Shown: in pieces, positions 18,650-26,555 of the stretch
Layout of the letters: each line of letters begins with the position of its first letter
Position numbering within the stretch: position 1 is the first letter of the stretch
Source of the DNA: MWAR01 sp035388825
Lineage (GTDB): Bacteria; Muiribacteriota; Ozemobacteria; Ozemobacterales; Ozemobacteraceae
Length of the DNA: 64,000 nucleotides
Assembly (NCBI GenBank): GCA_035388825.1
Contig: DAOOQQ010000006.1
Location: 1-64,000, forward strand
Direction of reading: 5' to 3'
Notes under the pieces: generated by a model
Told to the model about the DNA's origin: nothing
What the model saw: the letters and a program-made list of their open reading frames with translations, nothing else
Database searches by the model: none
Program-made: the position numbers and the translations under genes

Positions 18650-20398
18650 TCACGGGTTCAGCTTGATGCCGTTGAAGAAGTCGACAATACCGTTCGCTAT
18701 TGAACGTGCCGCCGCCTCCTGATACCCGGCATTGCTGAGCTTCGGCCCTTCCGTCGGGTTGGACAGCATCCCCACCTCGACCAGCACCGCCGGATAGATC
18801 ATGAACCGCAGCGGCAACAGCGGGAGAGGGCGGACACCCCGGTCCCGTGTCGACAGGTGTTTCACCATCCGATCCCGGATTTTCATCGAGAGGAAGCGCG
18901 CCAGATCGAACCGGGTCGTCTGCGCCCACTCCCCAAACGTGTTCTGCGGTGGGATTCGACTGCCGGCGTCGTTTTCGAACGCGGCCCCGTTCGTGTCGAA
19001 ACTGTAGCACGCGACCCCCTCGATAGACTCGTCGCCGGCCCCGCCGACGTGCAGGGAAACCAGCAGATCCCCGCCCGATTTATTGGCCGCCGCCTGTCGT
19101 TCGGCCGGCGACAGGGTGGCATCCTGCGCCCGCAGCAGATAGGCACTGAAGCCCATCTGGCGGAGCACTTTGCGCAGGTGGGTGGCGATGGCCATCGTGA
19201 TCTGTTTTTCCGGGGCGAGACCGTTCAAGGTCACGCCCGCATCCGATCCGCCGTGGCCCGGGTCGATGATGATTGCGCGGCCAGAAAACGCAGATCGAGA
19301 CAGCGTTTCCAGGGGAACGTCGATCCGCAGATTCTTCGCCGGCTCGCGACTTGGCGGCTCCGGCGTCGCTGCCGGGGGTTTCTCGGGAGTGGCCGCAGGC
19401 GTCGCGGCGGGAATGGCTGCCGTCATCGTCGCCTGCGCAGGTGCCGGTTTCAGGGGCGCCGTCGCACTCGCGGCGGCCAGTTTGACCGGCGCCGAAGCTG
19501 TTGCCGCCGAGACACCCGCCGCGCGGAAGGTCAGGACCATGCGGTACGGATTGGCCACCGTCTCGATCGTCGGGGCTTCGCCGCCCTCGACCAGATCGAA
19601 GTTGACGACCAGGCCCTTGCGGTCCGGTCCGCTGTGAAAGGAGACATTTTTCAGATCCCGGCCAGCCGGATTGCTTCGCTTGGTGGGGATGATGTTCTTG
19701 CAGCCATTGATCCGCAGCTTGACCGTTCCCTTGCCGACCTTTTCCGTTGCATAGCTCATCGGCCCGTCGAACTCGAGGACGACCCGCGTCTGATCGTCGC
19801 GCACGGAATGCCGCACCGTGACGAGCGTCGAGGCGTCCTCCTCCTCGGGGGTTTCGTTCGCAGCCGTCTGAGCCGCCGGCGGTGAGACGGGGGGAGGAAT
19901 CACCTGGGGCGGAGAGACCAGCACCGGGGAAGCTGGTTCTTCCTCCTCGGCGGCGGGCGTGTCGGGGCCAAGCTCCTCCTCGTCCTCTTCCTCTGCGGGA
20001 GAGGTGATCGTGACCGAAGGCGGCTTCGCCGCAGCGGCAGGTTTCTGAGCCGCCTGGGAGCCGAACACGTTGATGATCGACCGTGCCGGGGCCATGAGCT
20101 GGCCTCCCTGCAGGATCGGCGCAGAGGGAAGAACCAGCGGCTGGTCATCGACCACCGATTCGGTGCGCCCGACCGTCAGGTGCATCGATCGTCCGCCGCG
20201 CGACAGCACCAGCGTTTTCTGCATCGGAAACCATTGATACGCGATTCCCTGCGACTCGGCGAACTCCCGGACGCTGATGAAGCCTTTCGTCTGACCAGCC
20301 TCCTGTGCACCCACGGGGGAGGCGAAAAACAGCACGGCCGCCGCCCCGGCGGCGAGTCCCCGACGCCAGAAGCGCCCCACTCGGTTCGATGTCATCAT
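18650..20398 (-). CDS. AMIN-domain N-acetylmuramoyl-L-alanine amidase
   Basis: The 582-aa exported enzyme has a signal peptide, a copper-amine-oxidase-N-like domain (about 38-115), an acidic Pro-rich linker, an AMIN domain (about 190-300) that targets the wall or septum, an Ala/Pro linker and an Amidase_3 domain from about 370. Zinc ligands and catalytic residues are visible: His382 in DPGHGG, Glu397, His450 in SLHVG and Glu541 in VEVGMLSN. It removes stem peptides from muramic acid, typically for daughter-cell separation. It is coupled to smpB by an ATGA overlap and followed by the GerMN gene. Confidence 0.92.
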   Translation of the reverse strand: MMTSNRVGRFWRRGLAAGAAAVLFFASPVGAQEAGQTKGFISVREFAESQGIAYQWFPMQKTLVLSRGGRSMHLTVGRTESVVDDQPLVLPSAPILQGGQLMAPARSIINVFGSQAAQKPAAAAKPPSVTITSPAEEEDEEELGPDTPAAEEEEPASPVLVSPPQVIPPPVSPPAAQTAANETPEEEDASTLVTVRHSVRDDQTRVVLEFDGPMSYATEKVGKGTVKLRINGCKNIIPTKRSNPAGRDLKNVSFHSGPDRKGLVVNFDLVEGGEAPTIETVANPYRMVLTFRAAGVSAATASAPVKLAAASATAPLKPAPAQATMTAAIPAATPAATPEKPPAATPEPPSREPAKNLRIDVPLETLSRSAFSGRAIIIDPGHGGSDAGVTLNGLAPEKQITMAIATHLRKVLRQMGFSAYLLRAQDATLSPAERQAAANKSGGDLLVSLHVGGAGDESIEGVACYSFDTNGAAFENDAGSRIPPQNTFGEWAQTTRFDLARFLSMKIRDRMVKHLSTRDRGVRPLPLLPLRFMIYPAVLVEVGMLSNPTEGPKLSNAGYQEAAARSIANGIVDFFNGIKLNP

Positions 20399-20871
20399 CG
20401 TCTCTCGCTCATCTCGCGGTCGAGCTCGCGCTTGAGGTCCTTTTTCGCGATCGTCGCCCGCTTGTCATACTGGGCTTTGCCTTTGGCCAGGCCCAGTTCG
20501 ACCTTCACCATGCCGTTCTTGAAATACATCCGCAGCGGGATCAAGGTGTGCCCCGACACCTGGAGCTTCTGCTGCAGTTTGAGGATCTCGCGCTTGTGTG
20601 CCAGCAGCCGCCGTTTTCGCAGCGGGGCATGATCGAGCCGGTTCGAGAAGGCATTCGAACCGATATGCACCTCGTTCAGCCACAACTGGCCGTTCACCGC
20701 CTCGGCATACCCGTCCTTGAGGTTCACCCGGCCCTCGCGGCAGGGACGCAGCTCCGAGCCCACCAGCTCGATGCCCGTCTCGATCTTGTCGAGGATGAAA
20801 TACTCGTGGTAGGCGTAGCGGTTGGCCGCGATCAGTTTCGTGCCGTCACCGGTCGACGCTTTGGACTTCAA
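20395..20871 (-). CDS. smpB: SsrA-binding protein SmpB
   Basis: SmpB binds tmRNA and delivers it to stalled ribosomes for trans-translation. The 158-aa product has the full family pattern: NRYAYHEYFILDKIETGIEL, GSELRPCREGRVNLKD, HKREILKL, PLRMYFKNG.VKVELGLAKGK and the basic C-terminal tail with KRATI, which enters the mRNA channel. Translation appears to start at TTG within the end of the preceding TPR gene. No ssrA RNA gene is visible in this window. Confidence 0.95.
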   Translation of the reverse strand: MKSKASTGDGTKLIAANRYAYHEYFILDKIETGIELVGSELRPCREGRVNLKDGYAEAVNGQLWLNEVHIGSNAFSNRLDHAPLRKRRLLAHKREILKLQQKLQVSGHTLIPLRMYFKNGMVKVELGLAKGKAQYDKRATIAKKDLKRELDREMSERR

Positions 20872-21937
20872 TCAAATCACCCGCTTTCACGCCGCGTTCG
20901 TGCTCCTGCCGGACCAGCGCCCAGCACGATCGCGCGAACACCTTCGTGACGAGCAGTTCGGCGGTGACCGTATCCGGGCGGCGTCCGAGAACCCGGCCGG
21001 TCTTGGGGTCGCGAATCTCCCCGCCGGGCCGGAATGAACGCAGCTTCAATGTATACTCATCGGCAAGGGACAGTCCGGATTCAAGCCCGATATCGAGAAT
21101 GACGATCCCTTTCGACCGCTCGACGACCGTGCCGGCCGAAACCGGCTTTGCCTCGCCTCGCTCCTCGATCTTCGCGAGCCGCTCCGCGAGCGCCGTATCG
21201 TCGGGAAACCGCTTCAGCGCCTCTCGCAGAATGCGCGCCGCCTCGCGATGCCAGCCGGCCGTCACCAGCCGGCCGCTTGCCTCGTCGACGAGGTCCCGGT
21301 CGAGCTCCCGATGCAGGTCGAGCATGTCGATATACGCCTTCGCGCTGCCCTGCCTGTCCCCTCGATCCCACAGGATCCGGGCCAGGAGCTTCTGATACTC
21401 GGCATTCGCGGGATACAGCTCGACGGCCTTCTTGAGGTTCGCGACAGCGCCGTCCCAGTGGCCCTCTTCGAGGAGATGCTTGCCTTGCTGGAAGACGAGT
21501 TCGGCCTCTTCCTGCCGCTTCCGTGTTTTCGAGAGCTGGCGCAGGGCCGGATACTCGTTGTTCTGGATACTCAGCGCCTCGCGACGGTCGCGGATCAGCC
21601 GCTGCAGCCGCATCACTTCTTCCCAGTGGAAATCGGCTTCGCGAAGTTTCCCCATTTCGCGATACAGCTTCCCGAGCCAGTAATGCGCCTTGATCAGGTT
21701 CGGCTCGCGCCGGAGGGCGTCCTGGAAACTGCGCTGCGCATCGTCGAACCGGCCGGCACGATACTGGCGGTAGCCTTCTTCGTAGGCTTCGAGAGCGCCG
21801 TCGGCGTTCGTGGCCTGCGTGATGGCGGGGCGATCGACGGGGTGGATCGGCTCCGGGGCCGCCTGGGCCGGAGCGGCGGCAAACAGCGAGAGGGCGCAGA
21901 AAGCCGTGGCAACCGGGCCAAGCCGATGCCCGATCAT
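20846..21937 (-). CDS. Exported TPR protein
   Basis: The ATG at 21937 was preferred over a GTG at 21955 because AAGAAGG lies 6 bases upstream and the product then starts with a clean signal peptide ending AQAAPE. The 363-aa protein has TPR units at about 50-115 and 145-230 (e.g. AHYWLGKLYREMGKLREADF), then from about 255 a beta-rich domain with GRVLGRRPDTV, resembling a small barrel. It overlaps smpB by 26 bases. A periplasmic scaffold linked to wall hydrolases on either side is inferred. Confidence 0.8.
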   Translation of the reverse strand: MIGHRLGPVATAFCALSLFAAAPAQAAPEPIHPVDRPAITQATNADGALEAYEEGYRQYRAGRFDDAQRSFQDALRREPNLIKAHYWLGKLYREMGKLREADFHWEEVMRLQRLIRDRREALSIQNNEYPALRQLSKTRKRQEEAELVFQQGKHLLEEGHWDGAVANLKKAVELYPANAEYQKLLARILWDRGDRQGSAKAYIDMLDLHRELDRDLVDEASGRLVTAGWHREAARILREALKRFPDDTALAERLAKIEERGEAKPVSAGTVVERSKGIVILDIGLESGLSLADEYTLKLRSFRPGGEIRDPKTGRVLGRRPDTVTAELLVTKVFARSCWALVRQEHERGVKAGDLIEVQSVDR

Positions 21938-21962
21938 GCGCGACCTTCTTGTCACGGCTGGA

Positions 21963-22661
21963 TCAGCGACTGGCCAGGCGCCGCGGGGTCAGGAGGGCCA
22001 GCGGATTGATCCAGCGCCCGGCGCGCTTCACCGAAAAATGCAGATGGGGACCGGTTGCACGCCCCGAGCTTCCCGCCAGGCCGAGCACCTGGCCCGCGCG
22101 GAGCCGCTGGCCGGGCTTGCACCGATAAGACGAGAGATGACCGAAGACGAGAAGCAGCTCTCCGCACTGGATGCGCACTTCCCGGCCCATGGCGCCCGCA
22201 CGCCGTGCCGAAAGGACGGTTCCGTCCACGGGGGAGATGATCGGCGTACCGCTCCGGGCACGGATATCGATACCGGCGTGGAACGAGGACCTGCGGGTGA
22301 TCGGGTGTCGCCGCATGCCATACCCGGAGGAGATGCTGCCACGCACCGGCCAGAAAAACTCGGCGTCGGATGTCTGACGGCTCTCGACAGAAGCGATCCG
22401 GTAGCCCTTCGTCTCTCCATCGTTCACGGCTTCGCCGCCCAGGGCGCAGAGAAGCTGTTCGGCCGATGGGGCGTTCTCCCGCAGAACCCCGGCCAGGCGG
22501 GTCATTGCCGTCTTCCACAGGGGCACCAGGGCAAACCGGCCCTCGAGATTGACGCAGACGTTCGAGGGGTCCGGGGGGGCCACCTGGAGGCCGATCAGGC
22601 CGACCAGAACGAGCAGAAAGCGTACAGGGGAAGACAGCGGCGGTATGGCGGTGTAATGCAT
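21963..22661 (-). CDS. LytM/M23-family peptidase-like protein
   Basis: The 232-aa product has an N-terminal hydrophobic segment and, from about residue 105, an M23 domain: SGYGMRRHP, FHAGID (zinc His and Asp), VFGHLSSY and the GPHLHF motif supplying the remaining zinc ligand and catalytic His. All metal residues are present, so it is probably an active endopeptidase and not a degenerate EnvC/NlpD activator. Its start overlaps the rho stop by one base (TGATG). The downstream AMIN amidase suggests joint action at the septum. Confidence 0.9.
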   Translation of the reverse strand: MHYTAIPPLSSPVRFLLVLVGLIGLQVAPPDPSNVCVNLEGRFALVPLWKTAMTRLAGVLRENAPSAEQLLCALGGEAVNDGETKGYRIASVESRQTSDAEFFWPVRGSISSGYGMRRHPITRRSSFHAGIDIRARSGTPIISPVDGTVLSARRAGAMGREVRIQCGELLLVFGHLSSYRCKPGQRLRAGQVLGLAGSSGRATGPHLHFSVKRAGRWINPLALLTPRRLASR

Positions 22662-24004
22662 CAGTTCCCGCTTTTGCCTGAACCTTTGTAGTTCGGGTTG
22701 ATCAGGGAGAGGAACTCGGCGTTGCTTTTCGTGGCCGAAATGCTCTTCACCATCATCTCGATGACTTCCTGGTTGCCCTTCTCCTCGAAGGCGCGGCGCA
22801 GGATGATCACCTTGTTCAGATCCTCGGCGTTCATCAGCAGTTCTTCCTTGCGGGTGCCCGACATCTTCACGTCGATGCAGGGGAAGACGCGCTTGTTGAA
22901 CAGCTTGCGGTCGAGGTGCAGCTCCATGTTGCCGGTGCCCTTGAACTCCTCGAAAATGACTTCGTCCATCTTCGAGCCGGTGTCGATCAGCGCCGTGGCG
23001 ATGACCGTCAGGCTGCCGCCGCCCTCGATCTGGCGGGCCGCGCCCAGAAACCGCTTGGGCTTGTGCAGGGCGAACGGATTCACGCCGCCGGTGAGGGTCT
23101 GGCCGGCCGACGGCACCGAGATGTTGTAGGCGCGGGCCAGGCGCGTGATCGAGTCGAGCAGGATCACGACGTCGCGGCCGAGCTCGACGTACCGCTTGGC
23201 CTTTTCCAGGAGCAGCTCGGAAACCTTTATATGGTGACTGATATGTTCGTCGAACGTCGAGGCGACGACTTCGGCATCGACCGAGCGGCGCATGTCGGTG
23301 ACTTCTTCCGGCCGCTCGTCGATCAGCAGGATCAGCATCAGGACTTCGGGATGGTTGGCGATGATCGCGTTCGCCAGCTTCTTCAAGAGAACGGTCTTGC
23401 CGGCCTTGGGCGGTGCGACGATCAGGCCGCGCTGGCCTTTGCCGATCGGGCAGATCAGATCGAACACTCGCATCGAGGTGTCGCCGTCGCTGGTCTCGAG
23501 GGTGAAGCGGTTGGTCGGGAAGACCGGGATGCCATCCTCGAAGTTGGTGCGCCGCGCGAGCTGCTCGAGGCTGACGCCGTTCACGGCCTCGACCCGCAGC
23601 AGGGAATGATAGCTCTCGTCATCTTTCGGCAGTCGCACCTGCGCGATCACGTGGTCGCCGTTCATCAGGCCGTAGCGCTTGAGCTGCGAGGGGGAGACGT
23701 AAACGTCGTCGTCGTTCTGGATGTAGCTGCGGGTGCGGATGAAGCCATATCCGTCGGAAAGAACCTCGAGCGTGCCTTCCGCGAGGGCGAGGCCCTGCCG
23801 GTTCAGGTGCTCGCGCAGAATCGCGCGGATCATCTGATCCTTTTTCATCTTCTCTGCGCCGTTGATGTTGAACTCTTTGGCGATCAGCCTGAGCCCCTTC
23901 ACGGGCTCTTCACAGAGTTTCAGATAATTCAGGGTGGACTCGTCCACAACAGTTTCCCCTTTCGTGGGTTCAAGCGGGTGATTTTGTGCGGTGTCTTGCT
24001 GCAT
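22661..24004 (-). CDS. rho: Transcription termination factor Rho
   Basis: The 447-aa RNA-dependent ATPase has the Rho N-terminal helical domain, a cold-shock-like RNA-binding domain (DGYGFIRTRSYIQ...DVYVSPSQLKRYGL), Walker A APPKAGKT at about 197-204, LLIDERPEEVTDMRR, the Q-loop region and the R-loop with AYNISVPSAG. Length fits the short, insertion-free Rho type. The first ATG has only a distant GAGGA; a GTG at 23947 has AAGGGG 8 bases upstream and could be the true start, giving 428 aa. It lies downstream of flgJ and heads the wall-hydrolase/smpB run. Confidence 0.96.
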   Translation of the reverse strand: MQQDTAQNHPLEPTKGETVVDESTLNYLKLCEEPVKGLRLIAKEFNINGAEKMKKDQMIRAILREHLNRQGLALAEGTLEVLSDGYGFIRTRSYIQNDDDVYVSPSQLKRYGLMNGDHVIAQVRLPKDDESYHSLLRVEAVNGVSLEQLARRTNFEDGIPVFPTNRFTLETSDGDTSMRVFDLICPIGKGQRGLIVAPPKAGKTVLLKKLANAIIANHPEVLMLILLIDERPEEVTDMRRSVDAEVVASTFDEHISHHIKVSELLLEKAKRYVELGRDVVILLDSITRLARAYNISVPSAGQTLTGGVNPFALHKPKRFLGAARQIEGGGSLTVIATALIDTGSKMDEVIFEEFKGTGNMELHLDRKLFNKRVFPCIDVKMSGTRKEELLMNAEDLNKVIILRRAFEEKGNQEVIEMMVKSISATKSNAEFLSLINPNYKGSGKSGN

Positions 24005-24019
24005 GGCGGGAAGCGGTCC

Positions 24020-24355
24020 TCAGCCGCGTTTGCGGGTCGGCGGAAGGATCGAGCGGGAAAGTTCTTTGAACAGAATCTGGCCCATACCGATCGGGGACTG
24101 TTTGGCGCGCTCCTGGTCGAGCATGTCGGAAAAAATGTCTTCCGCCTGCCCGCCGCTCACGAGGCCGGTTTTGTGAACCGTCTTCTTCATTTCCTTCATC
24201 ATCTGGTAGACGAAGATGGATTCGAAGTCGTTGCAGGCGGCTTCGAGCTTCTGTAATTCTTTTTTCTTGCTCTCCGGCAGCTCGTCGAAGTTCTTCACGG
24301 CGTTTCGTGCGGAAACGCCGGTTGAAAGCGATTGCGAGCGTTTGATGCCGTCCAA
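24020..24355 (-). CDS. flgJ: FlgJ-type flagellar rod-binding protein without muramidase domain
   Basis: The 111-aa product is a stand-alone FlgJ N-terminal (Rod-binding) domain: KKELQKLEAACNDFESIFVYQMMKEMKKT and GGQAEDIFSDMLDQE match the family. The start is a TTG with TAAGGAG 6 bases upstream, in which TAA is the stop of the preceding TPR gene; no ATG start exists in this frame. FlgJ caps the growing rod; in proteobacteria it carries a C-terminal peptidoglycan hydrolase that is absent here. The family's usual position after flgI is kept, with a TPR gene in between. Confidence 0.87.
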   Translation of the reverse strand: MDGIKRSQSLSTGVSARNAVKNFDELPESKKKELQKLEAACNDFESIFVYQMMKEMKKTVHKTGLVSGGQAEDIFSDMLDQERAKQSPIGMGQILFKELSRSILPPTRKRG

Positions 24356-24365
24356 GGGTGGCTCC

Positions 24366-25202
24366 TTAGGAGAGTTTCTGCTGCAGGGCGCGGAACCGCT
24401 CGTTCTGCGGTTCGAGCTCGACCGCCTTGCGCAGGTTCTCGCGGGCCAGGGCGTAATCCCCGGCGGCGTGCTGCGCCTCGGCGAGCGCATAGAACGCGTC
24501 GGCGTCGCTGTAGAGCATGCCGAAGCTGTAATGGTAATCGACTTCGTCGGTATCGTACTCGACCGCCTTGAGCAGGTGTTCGACGGCCTTGTCATACTGC
24601 TGCAGGAAGAAGTAGCTGCGCCCGATGTAAAAATGCCCCTCGGCGTAGCGGGTCTTGAACATCGCGAGATTCGTGTAATGCTCGATGACTTTCTCGAACT
24701 GCTGGACCGCCTCGGCGGGGTGGTTGACCCGCTGGAGCGCCTGTCCGAGCATGAAACGGGCCATGATGTCGCTGGGATCCTTGACCAGGGCGCGCTTCAG
24801 GTTCTCGATCGCCTCGCCGTACATGGCCATCTCGAGATAGACATGGCCCATGCGTCCATAAACCTCGAAATGTTTCGGATCGATGCTCAGCGCCTTCTGG
24901 AACTCGTACAGAGCCTCGGAATGGCGGCCCAGATGGGCATACGCGCAGCCGAGATCGAAATGGGAATTCTCCACTTCGGGTTTGAGCTCGCTCGACTTCT
25001 TGAACATGTCGACCGCTTTCGTGATCTGACCCTTCTTCATGTAGAAATCACCGAGCTTGTTGTAGGCTTCGGCGAAGACGGGGTCGAGCTTGACGGCCTT
25101 TTCCATCTCGTTGATCGCGTCGTTCAGCTTGCCGCGCATGTCAAAGGAAAGACCGCGGTCGAAGTGCTGGTTGGCGAGATCCCGATCCTCGATACTGGTC
25201 AT
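24366..25202 (-). CDS. Cytoplasmic TPR protein within the flagellar run
   Basis: From the ATG at 25202 (AGGAG 8 bases upstream) the product is 278 aa, without a signal peptide, composed of about seven TPR units, e.g. AYNKLGDFYMKKGQITKAV and VYGRMGHVYLEMAMYGEAI. It is coupled to flgJ, whose ribosome-binding site contains its stop codon. TPR superhelices mediate protein contacts; its place between flgI and flgJ suggests a flagellar assembly or regulatory partner, but this is inference. Confidence 0.85.
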   Translation of the reverse strand: MTSIEDRDLANQHFDRGLSFDMRGKLNDAINEMEKAVKLDPVFAEAYNKLGDFYMKKGQITKAVDMFKKSSELKPEVENSHFDLGCAYAHLGRHSEALYEFQKALSIDPKHFEVYGRMGHVYLEMAMYGEAIENLKRALVKDPSDIMARFMLGQALQRVNHPAEAVQQFEKVIEHYTNLAMFKTRYAEGHFYIGRSYFFLQQYDKAVEHLLKAVEYDTDEVDYHYSFGMLYSDADAFYALAEAQHAAGDYALARENLRKAVELEPQNERFRALQQKLS

Positions 25203-25268
25203 TGGTTCATCTCCTGGAGGGTGTCCAAGACACAAAGTGGGGGGAGGGGGGAAATAAAAAGTCAAGGA

Positions 25269-25297
25269 ACCATAGCACAGCATAGGTCAAAGATCAA
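25269..25297 (-). promoter_or_regulatory. Candidate promoter of the TPR-flgJ(-rho) unit
   Basis: On the minus strand TTGATC (25292-25297) and TATGGT (25269-25274) are separated by 17 bases, in the 124-base gap after flgI. The predicted start is about 60 bases before the TPR start codon. Confidence 0.4.
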
Positions 25298-25326
25298 GGG
25301 CACGGAAAAAAGTTTTTTTGATGGGC

Positions 25327-26451
25327 CTACATGATTTTCAGCTCGCCGTTGAGCGCACCGGCGGCTTCAATAGCCTGGAAAATGGCGATCAGGTCCTTCG
25401 GTGTGGCGCCGATTCCGTTGAGGGCACTCACAAGATCGTCGACCGTGGTTTCGCCCTGGATGGCCACGAGACTGCCGGATTTCGGAGCCGCCTTGGTGCC
25501 CCCTGCACCGGCTGCCGGGGCGGCGGGTGTGCGCTGTGCCCCGTCGCCGATCTCGATCTTCAGCCCGCTCTGCGAGATCACGACCCGGTTGATGCGCACC
25601 TTGTTGCCGACGATCACGGTGCCCGTGCGCTCGTTGATCACGACGCGGTTCGGCTCCTCGATCGTGAGCGTCAGCTCCTCGATCGCCGCCGCGAAGCTGA
25701 CCGGATCATCCTTGAAACTGCTGGGAATCGTGATATCGAGGGTGCCCGGATTGGCGATCTTCGCCCAGCCCTCGCCGAACTTGCGGTCGATCGCGTCCTT
25801 CACCTTGCGGGACAGCGCCGTGTCCTTGCGCTGCATGAGAAGGCTGAAGAGGCCGTTCTGGCCGAACACGTCCCCGACTTCCCGCTCCTGGATGGCGCCG
25901 TTCGGAATCTGCGCCACCGTGAGATGGTTCTTCTGCGCCGTGCCGCCCGCCGCGCCGCCTCCGGCACCCGTGCCGGCCTGGAAGCCGCCGATCGAGATGT
26001 TCCCCTGCGCGACGGCATACACCTGGCCGTCCCCGCCCTTCAGGAGCGTCGGGAGGAGCACCCCGCCCTGGAGGCTCTTGGAGTCGCCGATCGAGCTGAC
26101 GGTCACGTTGAACGCTTCTCCGGCCCGCGCAAACGGCGGGATCATCGCCGTCACGACGACGGCCGCGCAGTTCTTGCTCTGAATCGAGGCCGGATCGATC
26201 TCCATGCCCATGTTCTGGAGCAGCCCCTTCATCATCGCCGAACTCATCGGGGTCTTGTCGCCGGTGCCGTCGAGGCCGGTCACGAGGCCGTAGCCGATCA
26301 GCTGATACTCGCGGGCGGTGTTGATGCGGGCGATATCCTTGATGCGGACCTGCGCCTCGGCCCAGACCGGAGTGACGGGAGTGAACGTCACCAGCCCCGC
26401 GAGGGCGAGAGCGATGATGGTGTGCGAGCGGCCCCTGGATGAATGATTCAC
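25327..26451 (-). CDS. flgI: Flagellar P-ring protein FlgI
   Basis: FlgI assembles into the P ring around the rod in the peptidoglycan layer. From a GTG at 26451 (GAGG 8 bases upstream) the product is 374 aa with a signal peptide ending VWAEA. Family motifs are RIKDIARINTAREYQLIGYGLVTGL, LLQNMGM, MPPFARAG-like MIPPFARAG, TLDITIP, RTGTVIVG and the C-terminal VDDLVSALNGIGATPKDLIAIFQAI. A Gly/Ala-rich loop near residue 165 and a second low-complexity insert (AAPAAGAGGTKAAP) near 300 are unusual. It is separated from flgH by about 5.9 kb of non-flagellar genes. Confidence 0.95.
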   Translation of the reverse strand: MNHSSRGRSHTIIALALAGLVTFTPVTPVWAEAQVRIKDIARINTAREYQLIGYGLVTGLDGTGDKTPMSSAMMKGLLQNMGMEIDPASIQSKNCAAVVVTAMIPPFARAGEAFNVTVSSIGDSKSLQGGVLLPTLLKGGDGQVYAVAQGNISIGGFQAGTGAGGGAAGGTAQKNHLTVAQIPNGAIQEREVGDVFGQNGLFSLLMQRKDTALSRKVKDAIDRKFGEGWAKIANPGTLDITIPSSFKDDPVSFAAAIEELTLTIEEPNRVVINERTGTVIVGNKVRINRVVISQSGLKIEIGDGAQRTPAAPAAGAGGTKAAPKSGSLVAIQGETTVDDLVSALNGIGATPKDLIAIFQAIEAAGALNGELKIM

Positions 26452-26555
26452 AGTCTGCGCCTCGGAACGATGGATTCGGAAGAAGGCTCGGAAGAACTCT
26501 TTCCCAGTAAATGTATCGGCATGCCGCGCCTCATTCCGAAGGGGTGGCACGAAGG

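Noticed and set aside
22916..24256. 446-codon plus-strand open frame
   Set aside because: Antisense to rho.
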